7,025 nt of DNA from Synergistaceae bacterium. GTDB taxonomy: Bacteria > Synergistota > Synergistia > Synergistales > Aminobacteriaceae. The stretch covers positions 1-7,025 of the forward strand of contig WRKN01000133.1 of NCBI GenBank assembly GCA_009778055.1, written 5' to 3'. The position numbers and the translations under genes are program-made. A model generated the notes under the pieces. The model searched no databases. It was not told the DNA's origin and was given only the letters and a program-made list of their open reading frames with translations. Within the stretch, counting starts at the first letter, position 1. Each line of letters starts with the position of its first letter. Positions 1-6,486 of this stretch are shown one piece after another.

Positions 1-1236
1 AAGCATCTCCTTGCTCAGGAAGCCGTTGAACGGGTACACCCCCGCCATGGCGAAAGCGCCGCAGAAGGCCAGCGCGGACGTGACCGGCATGGCCTTTGAA
101 AGGCCGCGCAGGAGCCTCATGTCGCGTGTGCCCGTGGAGTGGTCAACCATGCCGGCGACCAGGAAGAGGCTCCCTTTGAAGATTGAGTGGTTGACCATGT
201 GAAAAACCGCCGCGATGACGGCCTCTCTGGAGCCGCAGCCTATGAGCGCTATGACGAGACCAAGCTGACTTGTGGTGTGAAGGGCGAGGATTGCTTTCAG
301 GTCGGTCTGCATGAGGGCGCGGCCCGCCCCCCATACCAGCGAGAGTATTCCTGCCGTTGAAAGCGTGACGAACCAGATATCGGTTCCGCCCAAAGGCCCG
401 TTCATGAGCAGCAGGAGGAAGATGCCGAGCTTGACCATTGTGGCGCTGTGCAGATAGCAGCTTATGGGGGTGGGCGCTTCCATCGCGTCCGGCAGCCAGA
501 TGTGGAAGGGTATCTGGGCGCTCTTGGTGAAAGCTCCGAACAGGACGAGGGCGACAATGACGGAGTACAGCGGCGACGAAAGCAATAAATCCCTGTTCTC
601 GGCGATCCGCGACATTTCAAAGCCGCCGCAGATATGCCCGATCAGCATGAAGGCGGCGAGGATGGCGAAGCCCCCGGCAACCGTTATGTACAGCGACTTC
701 TGCGCGCCGTAACGCGAACGCTCCCGATAGTCGGAATAACCGATTAAAAGGAAGGACGAAAAAGAGGTCAGCTCCCAGAATATGTAAATGAGGACGAGGT
801 TCCGGGACAGCACCGCCCCCAGCATCGCTCCCGTAAAGACCAAAAGCAGGACGTAAAATTTGACCAGGCAGTCGGCCCTCGCATGGGAACCTATTGCGCC
901 GTCGCCTGTCAGAATACGCGTCGCGGGCGGCGGGGCAGTCATGTAGCCGATGGAGTACCAGTAAACGAGGCAGCCCACCCCGGAGATCACAACGGAAAAA
1001 AGGAGGCCCAGTCCGTCCAAATGGAAAGAAACGTTGACGCCGAAACTGTGAAGCCACGGCGCGAAAAAGACCGCCCCCGCCCCCGATTTAACCGCGGGTA
1101 TCTCCCCCAAAAACCAGGCAAAGGTAAAGGCAGGCACAACCGCGGCGACGTAACCTATGCGCCTGCCCAGATATTTACCGAACATCGCCAGCAAAAAGGC
1201 GAAAATAAAGGGCGCGCTCACAACCGCGAACAGCAT
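1..1236 (-). CDS. Mrp/Mnh-type antiporter large subunit (MrpA/NuoL-like proton-translocating membrane subunit), 3' end cut by window
   Basis: This is a polytopic inner-membrane subunit of the proton-pumping antiporter family (Proton_antipo_M), the type found in Mrp Na+/H+ antiporters, complex I NuoL and membrane-bound hydrogenases. The 412 visible residues are mostly hydrophobic helices with no stop before the edge. Recognisable motifs in order are FWELTS at 153-158 (the buried Glu155 of TM5), GAFTKSAQ with Lys238, WLPDAMEAPTP around 247-257, YLHSATMVK at 261-269, DLKAIL with Lys314, FHMVNHSIFKG at 345-355 and PFNGFLSKEM at 402-411. These Glu, Lys and His residues are the expected proton-path residues. 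The wording GAFTKSAQ, the VDHSTGTRD segment and FNGFLSKEM fit MrpA/MnhA better than true NuoL. The ATG at 1236 is the only ATG available after the upstream in-frame stops. The AGGAGG site lies about 15 bases upstream, which is a long spacing. It is transcribed divergently from the regulator gene and probably leads an operon off the left edge. Whether the complex is an antiporter or hydrogenase-linked cannot be decided here. Confidence 0.88.
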   Translation of the reverse strand, partial: MLFAVVSAPFIFAFLLAMFGKYLGRRIGYVAAVVPAFTFAWFLGEIPAVKSGAGAVFFAPWLHSFGVNVSFHLDGLGLLFSVVISGVGCLVYWYSIGYMTAPPPATRILTGDGAIGSHARADCLVKFYVLLLVFTGAMLGAVLSRNLVLIYIFWELTSFSSFLLIGYSDYRERSRYGAQKSLYITVAGGFAILAAFMLIGHICGGFEMSRIAENRDLLLSSPLYSVIVALVLFGAFTKSAQIPFHIWLPDAMEAPTPISCYLHSATMVKLGIFLLLLMNGPLGGTDIWFVTLSTAGILSLVWGAGRALMQTDLKAILALHTTSQLGLVIALIGCGSREAVIAAVFHMVNHSIFKGSLFLVAGMVDHSTGTRDMRLLRGLSKAMPVTSALAFCGAFAMAGVYPFNGFLSKEML

Positions 1237-1251
1237 GTGGTTATTCCGATC

Positions 1252-1257
1252 CCTCCT
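1252..1257 (-). promoter_or_regulatory. ribosome binding site of the antiporter subunit gene, with long spacing
   Basis: AGGAGG on the minus strand is a perfect Shine-Dalgarno core. It sits 15 bases from the ATG at 1236, longer than the usual 5-10. No in-frame ATG, GTG or TTG lies closer, so the ATG at 1236 remains the best start. An atypical start codon or slightly inefficient initiation is possible. Confidence 0.5.
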
Positions 1258-1290
1258 CGGGATAAAAAACTGAAAAACTTGTCCGATGTC

Positions 1291-1299
1291 AGTATATCA
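1291..1299 (-). promoter_or_regulatory. candidate extended -10 promoter for the antiporter subunit gene
   Basis: Read on the minus strand this is TGATATACT, an extended -10 element (TG, one base, then TATACT, a 5/6 match to TATAAT). No good -35 is seen 16-18 bases upstream, which is acceptable for an extended -10 promoter. Transcription would start near 1284 and leave a leader of about 48 bases before the ATG at 1236. This is motif matching only. Confidence 0.35.
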
Positions 1300-1411
1300 A
1301 ATGGCTCATACCGATGATGAAACTGAACCTACAAAGGCCACTTCCCAAATTCAAATTTTTAGCGTAAACTACTTAAAATGCAACAGTCTTACCGAATTGT
1401 TACATTTCGTG

Positions 1412-1440
1412 GTGAATGCAGTCCCGGCGGCGTTTATGCT
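1412..1440 (+). promoter_or_regulatory. weak sigma70-like promoter candidate for the regulator-kinase operon
   Basis: TATGCT at 1435-1440 could act as a -10 element, with a poor -35 (GTGAAT, 1412-1417) at 17-base spacing. The same 9-mer, TTTATGCTG, recurs at the stronger candidate promoter before the ATPase gene. It is the best candidate I see in the divergent gap on the plus strand, but the match is modest. Confidence 0.25.
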
Positions 1441-1462
1441 GACTGTTTTAGATTGTGTTGAC

Positions 1463-1468
1463 GGGGGA
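1463..1468 (+). promoter_or_regulatory. ribosome binding site that sets the start of the HD-GYP regulator
   Basis: GGGGGA lies 7 bases before the ATG at 1476, a normal spacing. An in-frame GTG at 1455 would place this site inside the coding region and has no comparable site upstream of it, so the ATG is preferred. Confidence 0.55.
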
Positions 1469-1475
1469 TTGGCGA

Positions 1476-2603
1476 ATGGACAGCGAACGCGCGATGGTAA
1501 TGATTGTAGACGACAACATAACCAACCTCAAGATCGCCAAAAAAGCTCTGGCGGATTCTTATGACGTGTTCACCGTGCCGTCGGCGGCGAAGATGTTCGA
1601 CTTGTTGCTGGAGTGTAACAAACCAAAGATTATACTGCTCGATATCGACATGCCTGGGATGGATGGCTACGAGGCGATAAAAATTCTCAAAGCCAACCCG
1701 GCCACCAGCGATATTCCCGTGATCTTCCTCACCGGCATGAGTTCCCCGGAGAACGAACTCGAAGGACTCTCGCTGGGGGCTGTCGATTACATATCGAAGC
1801 CCTTCATGCCCCGCCTTTTGCACAAAAGATTGGAACTGCACCTTACAGTGGAGTTACAGAGGCTCCAGTTGGAGGCTCAGAGAGAGAAACTGAGGCATTT
1901 CAACGAAAATCTTCAAAAGATGGTCTCGGAAAAAACCGACGAAATTTCCAAGCTGCAAAGCGCGATCCTCAAGACCGTCGCCGATTTGGTGGAAAGCCGG
2001 GACAACATCACCGGAGGACACGTGGCGCGTACGCAGCACGGCCTGAGGGCGCTGATAAACGGCCTTGAGGACTTCGGCCTCTATAGGGACCAATTGGAGG
2101 GGTGGGACATAGATTTGATACTGCAATCGTCCCAGCTTCACGACGTGGGCAAGATAGCCATTTCGGACAGCATACTGAACAAACCGGACCGCCTTACGGA
2201 AGAGGAGTTTCAAGAAATGAAAAAACACGCGGAGCTGGGCGTAAAAATCATCGAACGCATCGAAACTGAAATGCCGGACAGCGATTTTTTGAAATACGCG
2301 AAAATTTTCGCCGGAACCCACCACGAAAAATGGGACGGAAGCGGTTACCCATATGGCTTGGCCGGAGAGGACATTCCCATGCCCGGGCGGCTCATGGCCA
2401 TAGCCGACGTTTACGACGCGCTCGTGTGCGAGCGGCCTTACAAAAAAGCGCTGCCTCATAAGGAGGCGGTTCGTATAATTCTGGAAGAAAAGGGAGCCCA
2501 CTTCGACCCCGTCCTGGCGGACGTCTTTGAGCAAGTTGCCGATCAGTTCGCTTTGCCCGTTTTATCTCCTCAAAATCATAGTCTGGCGCTAAAAACAGGA
2601 TGA
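1476..2603 (+). CDS. response regulator with HD-GYP domain (predicted cyclic-di-GMP phosphodiesterase, RpfG type)
   Basis: A 375-residue cytoplasmic two-component output protein. Residues 7-125 form a receiver domain with acidic pair D12/D13, phosphoacceptor D56 in LLDIDMPGMDG, T86 and K108, all intact. Residues about 115-168 are a charged, heptad-like helix that should act as a signalling coiled coil. The HD-GYP domain follows: H182 in GGHVAR, H222-D223 with K226 (HDVGK), H251 (KHAELG), the H282-H283 pair in HHEKWDGSGYP (GYP at 290-292), D311 in IADVYDAL, and RPY at 320-322. HD-GYP enzymes hydrolyse cyclic-di-GMP to pGpG or GMP at a two- or three-metal centre. Every signature residue looks present, so activity is expected. 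The start is the ATG at 1476; a GTG 21 bases upstream is less likely. The kinase gene begins 10 bases after the stop, so the two are almost surely co-transcribed and the kinase is the likely phosphodonor. Confidence 0.94.
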   Translation: MDSERAMVMIVDDNITNLKIAKKALADSYDVFTVPSAAKMFDLLLECNKPKIILLDIDMPGMDGYEAIKILKANPATSDIPVIFLTGMSSPENELEGLSLGAVDYISKPFMPRLLHKRLELHLTVELQRLQLEAQREKLRHFNENLQKMVSEKTDEISKLQSAILKTVADLVESRDNITGGHVARTQHGLRALINGLEDFGLYRDQLEGWDIDLILQSSQLHDVGKIAISDSILNKPDRLTEEEFQEMKKHAELGVKIIERIETEMPDSDFLKYAKIFAGTHHEKWDGSGYPYGLAGEDIPMPGRLMAIADVYDALVCERPYKKALPHKEAVRIILEEKGAHFDPVLADVFEQVADQFALPVLSPQNHSLALKTG

Positions 2604-2613
2604 GCGGCGAGCA

Positions 2614-5130
2614 ATGAAAAATTTTTCCGATATGAAAATCACCCTCAACTCGGTTAAAGTAAAATTCTTTTTGTTCTTCGCGTTGTTTGTGGCGGCTCTT
2701 TTTTCGGTCATCGCCATAACCCTGGTACGGCAGATCCAGCATACCGCGTCCATTATGGTGTCCATTGCCGGGATGCCGGTGCTGAACCGCGCCTCCGCCC
2801 TCATCGACGGAGATAAGTACGAACGTCTTACCCAAACCCTCGACCCCGCCGACCCGTTTTTTATTGAAACGCAGGAAAAATTTCAGGAACTGAAGGAACA
2901 AACGCAATGCCTGTATCTCTACACGATGGCCCCCTATGATAAGGACGTCCACATGTTCATATTCGACGGCGAAGCCCCGGACAGCGAGGCATTCTCAACT
3001 CTCGGGGAGAAAGAGGACCTGGACGGTTATGAAAGAGCTTACTTTCTGACATACGAAACGAAGACCCCGCAATTCACGTCCCTGGAGTTACATTCAAAGT
3101 GGGGGCGCCTCGTTTCGGCATATGTGCCCATATTGAACTCGAAAGGGGACGCTGTTGGGATTATAGGCGTGGATTTCGAAGGGCAGCGCGTTTATGAAAC
3201 AATCGTGTCGAACGTGGTGCGGAAGATCATATTTGTCGTGATATTCATCACTATAGGGCTTTTTATTTACTTTTTCCTCCTGAAGGATCTGACCAGGCAA
3301 AATGAAGAACTTTTGAACATGAGCATGAAAGCCGAGGTCGCCTCGCGTTCAAAAAGCGATTTTCTGGCGCGTATGAGCCATGAGATACGCACTCCCATGA
3401 ACTCCATTATCGGCATGAGCGCGCTGGCCTGGAGAAATTACGGAAAACCGCACGGGCTCGAATATATTATCGATATCAAGCAGGCTGCCACCAACCTCCT
3501 TTCAATCATCAACGACATATTGGATTTTTCAAAAATAGAGTCGCAGCGGATGGAGATCGCGCGCGATCGCTACGATACGGCGTCTCTGCTGAACGATGTG
3601 CTGGTCATCCTGCGGGTTCGCCTCGAAAAAAAGGAAGTGAAGTTTTCCGCCGACATAGACGAAACTATTCCCGCTTTCATGGTTGGGGACGCGGCGCGTA
3701 TCCGCCAGATTCTGTTGAACCTCCTCTCCAATGCCGTTAAGTACACGGAAAAAGGCTTTGTGAAATTCTCGGCGCGATGGAAGCGCGAGCCCGACAATAC
3801 AGCGGTACTGTCCTTCACGGTCGAGGACAGCGGCATCGGCATCAGAGAAGAAGATATGGAGAAGCTGTTCGATACCTTTTCCCGCCTGGACGTAAAGCGT
3901 AACACGAGTGTCGAAGGGACGGGCCTGGGGCTGTCGATCTCCCGGAGCCTGTGCCGCGCCATGGGCGGAGACATTACGGTGACGAGCGAATACGGCAAAG
4001 GTTCGGCCTTCACCGCGGTCTTGCCTCAAATAATCGCGCTTGACAAGCCGATGGGAGCGCTGAACATAAAAACAACGGCTAACGGTGAAACGAGCGAAGC
4101 CCCCCGCTTCACCGCGCCGGGTTTTCGCGTGCTGGTGGTGGACGACGTGGTAAGCAACCTGAAGGTAGCCGGGGGGCTGCTCGCCTTCTACGAAATGACG
4201 GTGGATACATGCCTCAGCGGAAACGAGGCTTTGTCGCTGGTGCGGGAGAATGACTACGGCCTAGTGCTGATGGATCACATGATGCCCGGCATGGACGGGA
4301 TAGAAACTACGGCGGCCATCCGCGCTCTGGGCGGAAAATTTGAGACGCTGCCCATAGCCGCGCTTACGGCGAACGCCATCGTAGGCATGAAGGAAATGTT
4401 TCTGGCGAACGGTTTTGACGACTTTCTGGCCAAGCCTGTAGAGATACCGATGCTGAACCAACTGCTCGAGCGTTGGGTTCCGGAAGAACAGCGCCGCGCC
4501 GCGCGGGCGCACGCTATACGGCCGCCCGCCGCGCGGGAGTTCGTCATCGAAGGGGTGGATACGGCGAAAGGTACGGCAATGACCGGCGGCGTTGAAGGCA
4601 TTTACAGAGAGGTGCTCGAACAATATTGCCGCGACGCGGAGGAAAGGTTTGAATTCTTGAACGTCACGTACGCCGAAAGCGACCTGAAAAATTTCATCAC
4701 CCAGGTTCACGCGCTCAAGAGCGCTTCGGAGTCTATAGGCGCCGCTGATTTGTCCGAGGAGGCCAAGGCTCTGGAGGACGCCGGCAGGCGCGAGGATATG
4801 GCGTTTATTCGGGAACGGGCCGGGGCTTTTCACGAGAATTTCGCCAATCTGGTCAAACGCGTCAGCGCGGCGCTGGGCGAAGTAAATAAAGTAAACGAAG
4901 CAAATAAAGTAAATAAAAAATCACCGGACGAAATTGCCCCGCTTTTCATGCGGCTGAAAGAGGCGCTGGCAGCCAGGGATGTGAGGACTGCCGACGCTGT
5001 TCTGGACGAACTTTCTTCAATGCCGCTGGAGCCGCGAATGAAAAATACCGTATCCGTGGTATCCGATCTGGTCTTGATCTCGGAATTTGCCAAAGCCGCA
5101 GACACATTGGAGAAAGAAATGCCATCATAG
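2614..5130 (+). CDS. membrane hybrid sensor histidine kinase (Cache-like sensor, HisKA, HATPase, receiver, HPt)
   Basis: An 838-residue multi-step sensor kinase. The first membrane helix is at about 17-38 and the second at about 204-223. Between them is an extracytoplasmic domain of about 165 residues whose end (LVSAYVPILNSKGDAVGIIG, 166-185) is typical of Cache sensors. There is no clear HAMP or PAS. HisKA has H256 in SHEIRTP. The HATPase has an N box with N369 and N373, G1 DSGIGI (405-410) and G2 GTGLGL (435-440). The receiver (about 504-622) has D510/D511, phosphoacceptor D554, T585 and K607. An HPt domain (about 655-752) carries H699 in HALKSAS. A VNK-rich linker (756-768) leads to a 70-residue helical tail of unknown role. 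All catalytic residues look intact, so the relay H256 to D554 to H699 should work and probably ends on D56 of the upstream HD-GYP regulator. The ATG at 2614 is chosen for its coupling to the preceding gene (AGGATGA overlaps that stop); an ATG at 2632 is possible. The ligand cannot be predicted. Confidence 0.95.
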   Translation: MKNFSDMKITLNSVKVKFFLFFALFVAALFSVIAITLVRQIQHTASIMVSIAGMPVLNRASALIDGDKYERLTQTLDPADPFFIETQEKFQELKEQTQCLYLYTMAPYDKDVHMFIFDGEAPDSEAFSTLGEKEDLDGYERAYFLTYETKTPQFTSLELHSKWGRLVSAYVPILNSKGDAVGIIGVDFEGQRVYETIVSNVVRKIIFVVIFITIGLFIYFFLLKDLTRQNEELLNMSMKAEVASRSKSDFLARMSHEIRTPMNSIIGMSALAWRNYGKPHGLEYIIDIKQAATNLLSIINDILDFSKIESQRMEIARDRYDTASLLNDVLVILRVRLEKKEVKFSADIDETIPAFMVGDAARIRQILLNLLSNAVKYTEKGFVKFSARWKREPDNTAVLSFTVEDSGIGIREEDMEKLFDTFSRLDVKRNTSVEGTGLGLSISRSLCRAMGGDITVTSEYGKGSAFTAVLPQIIALDKPMGALNIKTTANGETSEAPRFTAPGFRVLVVDDVVSNLKVAGGLLAFYEMTVDTCLSGNEALSLVRENDYGLVLMDHMMPGMDGIETTAAIRALGGKFETLPIAALTANAIVGMKEMFLANGFDDFLAKPVEIPMLNQLLERWVPEEQRRAARAHAIRPPAAREFVIEGVDTAKGTAMTGGVEGIYREVLEQYCRDAEERFEFLNVTYAESDLKNFITQVHALKSASESIGAADLSEEAKALEDAGRREDMAFIRERAGAFHENFANLVKRVSAALGEVNKVNEANKVNKKSPDEIAPLFMRLKEALAARDVRTADAVLDELSSMPLEPRMKNTVSVVSDLVLISEFAKAADTLEKEMPS
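4882..4917 (+). repeat. four tandem 9-bp units inside the kinase gene, coding a VNK-type linker
   Basis: The units are GTAAATAAA, GTAAACGAA, GCAAATAAA and GTAAATAAA, with no bases between them. The first and last are identical; the middle two differ by two bases and one base. In the reading frame they code VNK, VNE, ANK and VNK (residues 757-768), between the HPt domain and the C-terminal tail. The stretch is far richer in A and T than the flanking code. Because each unit is three codons, gain or loss of a unit would change linker length without breaking the frame. Confidence 0.9.
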
Positions 5131-5135
5131 CCTTT

Positions 5136-5187
5136 CAGTTATAACTTATAAATTCACGTTATCGTTATTGATTTTCCATTATAACTG
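5136..5187. repeat. 9-bp perfect inverted repeat flanking the ATPase promoter region
   Basis: CAGTTATAA at 5136-5144 is the exact reverse complement of TTATAACTG at 5179-5187, with 34 bases between them. The right arm lies between the proposed -35 and -10 of the ATPase promoter. The arm centres are 43 bp apart, close to four helical turns, so a looping or paired-site operator is conceivable. As an RNA hairpin it is AT-rich with a large loop, so it would be a poor terminator. Confidence 0.5.
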
Positions 5188-5196
5188 TTTTATGCT
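5168..5196 (+). promoter_or_regulatory. sigma70-like promoter candidate for the DUF4143 ATPase gene
   Basis: TTGATT (5168-5173, 4/6 to TTGACA) and TATGCT (5191-5196, 4/6 to TATAAT) are separated by the ideal 17 bases in an AT-rich gap. Transcription would start near 5203, giving a leader of about 19 bases that includes the ribosome binding site. This suggests the ATPase is expressed separately from the kinase operon. It has not been tested against background frequency. Confidence 0.45.
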
Positions 5197-5206
5197 GTGT
5201 TTAATT

Positions 5207-5213
5207 GAGGTGG
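5207..5213 (+). promoter_or_regulatory. ribosome binding site that sets the start of the DUF4143 ATPase
   Basis: GAGGTGG lies 8 bases before the ATG at 5222. The reading frame stays open upstream to a TTG at 5087, but that would overlap the kinase and translate the AT-rich gap. The site and the family's usual N-terminus both favour 5222. Confidence 0.6.
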
Positions 5214-5221
5214 TGTCACTT

Positions 5222-6433
5222 ATGATTAAACGCGAAGCATATATGAGCCGTATTCGCCCTTTCATCGGCAAGGAGCTTATCAAGGCGTTGACAGGCATAC
5301 GGCGCAGCGGTAAGTCCGTAATGCTGGAGCTGATACGGGAAGAGCTGATCGAAAACGGCGTGCCCGCGTCCCAATTCGTTTCGTTCAACTTCGAGGATAT
5401 GAATAACGCCCGCTTCCGCACGGCGGAGGCGCTGCATGATGAAATCGGCCGGCGCGTCGCCGGTATCGACGGGAAAGCATATCTCTTCTTCGATGAGATT
5501 CAGGAGGTCGGCGATTGGGAGAAATGCGTAAACTCCCTCCGGGTAAATTTTAACTGCGACATCTACATCACCGGCTCCAACGCAAAGCTCCTTTCGGGGG
5601 AGCTCGCAACCTGCCTTGCCGGAAGATACGTGGAGTTCGTCATCTATCCATTCTCCTTCGCGGAATTTTCAGAGCTGTACTCCAAACCTTTCCCGAATAC
5701 GGCAAGCCGGGAATCGTTCGAGCGGTATCTTCTGCTTGGCGGTATGCCGTATCTCGGAAACCTCCGTTATGAGGAGGAGCCTTCGCGCCAGTATTTGCAG
5801 GACGTGTACAACTCGGTTGTCCTGAAGGACGTCGTTAAGCGCGGCAAAATCCGTGACGTGGATTTGCTCGAACGCATAATCGCTTATGTGTTCCTGAACG
5901 CCGGAACGACCTTTTCCGCGTCGGCCATTTCAAAATACTTCAAGAGCGAGAACAGGGCGGTTGCCGCGGAAACGATTCTGAACTACCTGACATACTGCGA
6001 AGAAGCCTTTCTTTTCTACCGTGTGCCCAGGCAGGATTTACAGGGGAAAAAGCTGCTGAAGGTAAATGAAAAATACTACGTCGCCGATCACGGTATCCGC
6101 GAATCCGTATTCGGAGGCAATATGAGAGACGTAAACCTTATCCTTGAAAACATCATTTGCCTGGAGCTGCTGCGCCGAGGGTACAAAATTACGGTCGGAA
6201 AAGCGGGCGTTAAAGAAATAGATTTCATTTGCGATAAAAAAGGCGAAAAGCTCTACATTCAGGTTTCCTACCTTCTTGCCTCCAAAGACACCATAGAACG
6301 CGAGTTTGGAGCGTACGAACACATAAGGGACAACTTCCCCAAGTACGTGGTTTCGATGGATAAGCTCGATATGAGCCGCAACGGCATCAGGCACAAAGGC
6401 ATCGAGGAGTTTCTTCTTATGCCTGAGTGGTGA
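5222..6433 (+). CDS. ATP-binding protein of the AAA_14 / DUF4143 family
   Basis: A 403-residue P-loop ATPase of a widespread bacterial and archaeal family whose cellular role is not settled. Residues 25-32 are the Walker A motif GIRRSGKS (K31). FFDEIQEV at 89-96 is Walker B with D91-E92. TGSNA at 117-121 is the sensor-1-type strand, and R135 in AGRY may be the arginine finger. The region from about 200 on matches DUF4143, and its C-terminal part has the E332-x-D334-F start of a restriction-endonuclease-like fold. The expected E-x-K there reads Q347-V-S349, so nuclease activity is doubtful. The protein is full length for the family and unbroken. It starts 91 bases after the kinase stop, behind its own promoter candidate, and ends 89 bases before uxuA. 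Such genes are often found as isolated, accessory copies; nothing here ties it to its neighbours. Family assignment is firm, function is not. Confidence 0.93.
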   Translation: MIKREAYMSRIRPFIGKELIKALTGIRRSGKSVMLELIREELIENGVPASQFVSFNFEDMNNARFRTAEALHDEIGRRVAGIDGKAYLFFDEIQEVGDWEKCVNSLRVNFNCDIYITGSNAKLLSGELATCLAGRYVEFVIYPFSFAEFSELYSKPFPNTASRESFERYLLLGGMPYLGNLRYEEEPSRQYLQDVYNSVVLKDVVKRGKIRDVDLLERIIAYVFLNAGTTFSASAISKYFKSENRAVAAETILNYLTYCEEAFLFYRVPRQDLQGKKLLKVNEKYYVADHGIRESVFGGNMRDVNLILENIICLELLRRGYKITVGKAGVKEIDFICDKKGEKLYIQVSYLLASKDTIEREFGAYEHIRDNFPKYVVSMDKLDMSRNGIRHKGIEEFLLMPEW

Positions 6434-6457
6434 TTTCAGTGTACCGAAGGCGATTTA

Positions 6458-6486
6458 TTTAGACTATACTATCAGCGGCGTATGCT
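6458..6486 (+). promoter_or_regulatory. promoter candidate(s) for uxuA
   Basis: Two overlapping options lie in the 89-base gap. TTTAGA (6458-6463, 4/6) and TATGCT (6481-6486, 4/6) are 17 bases apart. Alternatively TATACT at 6465-6470 is a 5/6 -10 match, but it lacks a good -35. Either would put the start of transcription within about 50 bases of the uxuA start codon. No clear operator for a hexuronate regulator was recognised. Confidence 0.3.

Noticed and set aside
883..1317. A 144-codon plus-strand open frame over the antiporter gene
   Set aside because: Its product is rich in Arg, Lys and Gly with no recognisable family, and it lies wholly opposite the minus-strand frame, which has clear antiporter motifs throughout. 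It is a shadow frame.
1455..1475. Upstream GTG start for the HD-GYP regulator
   Set aside because: The strong GGGGGA site lies between this GTG and the ATG at 1476, so it fits the ATG only.
1854..2534. A 226-codon minus-strand open frame opposite the HD-GYP domain
   Set aside because: The plus-strand frame carries an intact HD-GYP active site across the same bases. The minus frame has no family motifs and no convincing ribosome binding site.
4261..4833. A 190-codon minus-strand open frame opposite the receiver and HPt domains
   Set aside because: The plus-strand receiver and HPt motifs are intact across it, and the minus-strand product shows no known pattern.
4882..4917. CRISPR or mobile-element end suggested by the short repeats
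   Set aside because: The units are 9 bp, directly adjacent, and translated in frame. There are no spacers and no transposase or terminal repeats nearby.
5136..5193. Rho-independent terminator after the kinase
   Set aside because: The stem is only 9 bp, AT-rich, with a 34-base loop, and the following T run is short. It is better explained as a possible operator or chance repeat.
5087..5221. Upstream extension of the ATPase from a TTG at 5087
   Set aside because: It would overlap the kinase end, translate the AT-rich promoter gap, and add 45 residues not typical of the family. The ATG at 5222 has a well-placed ribosome binding site.
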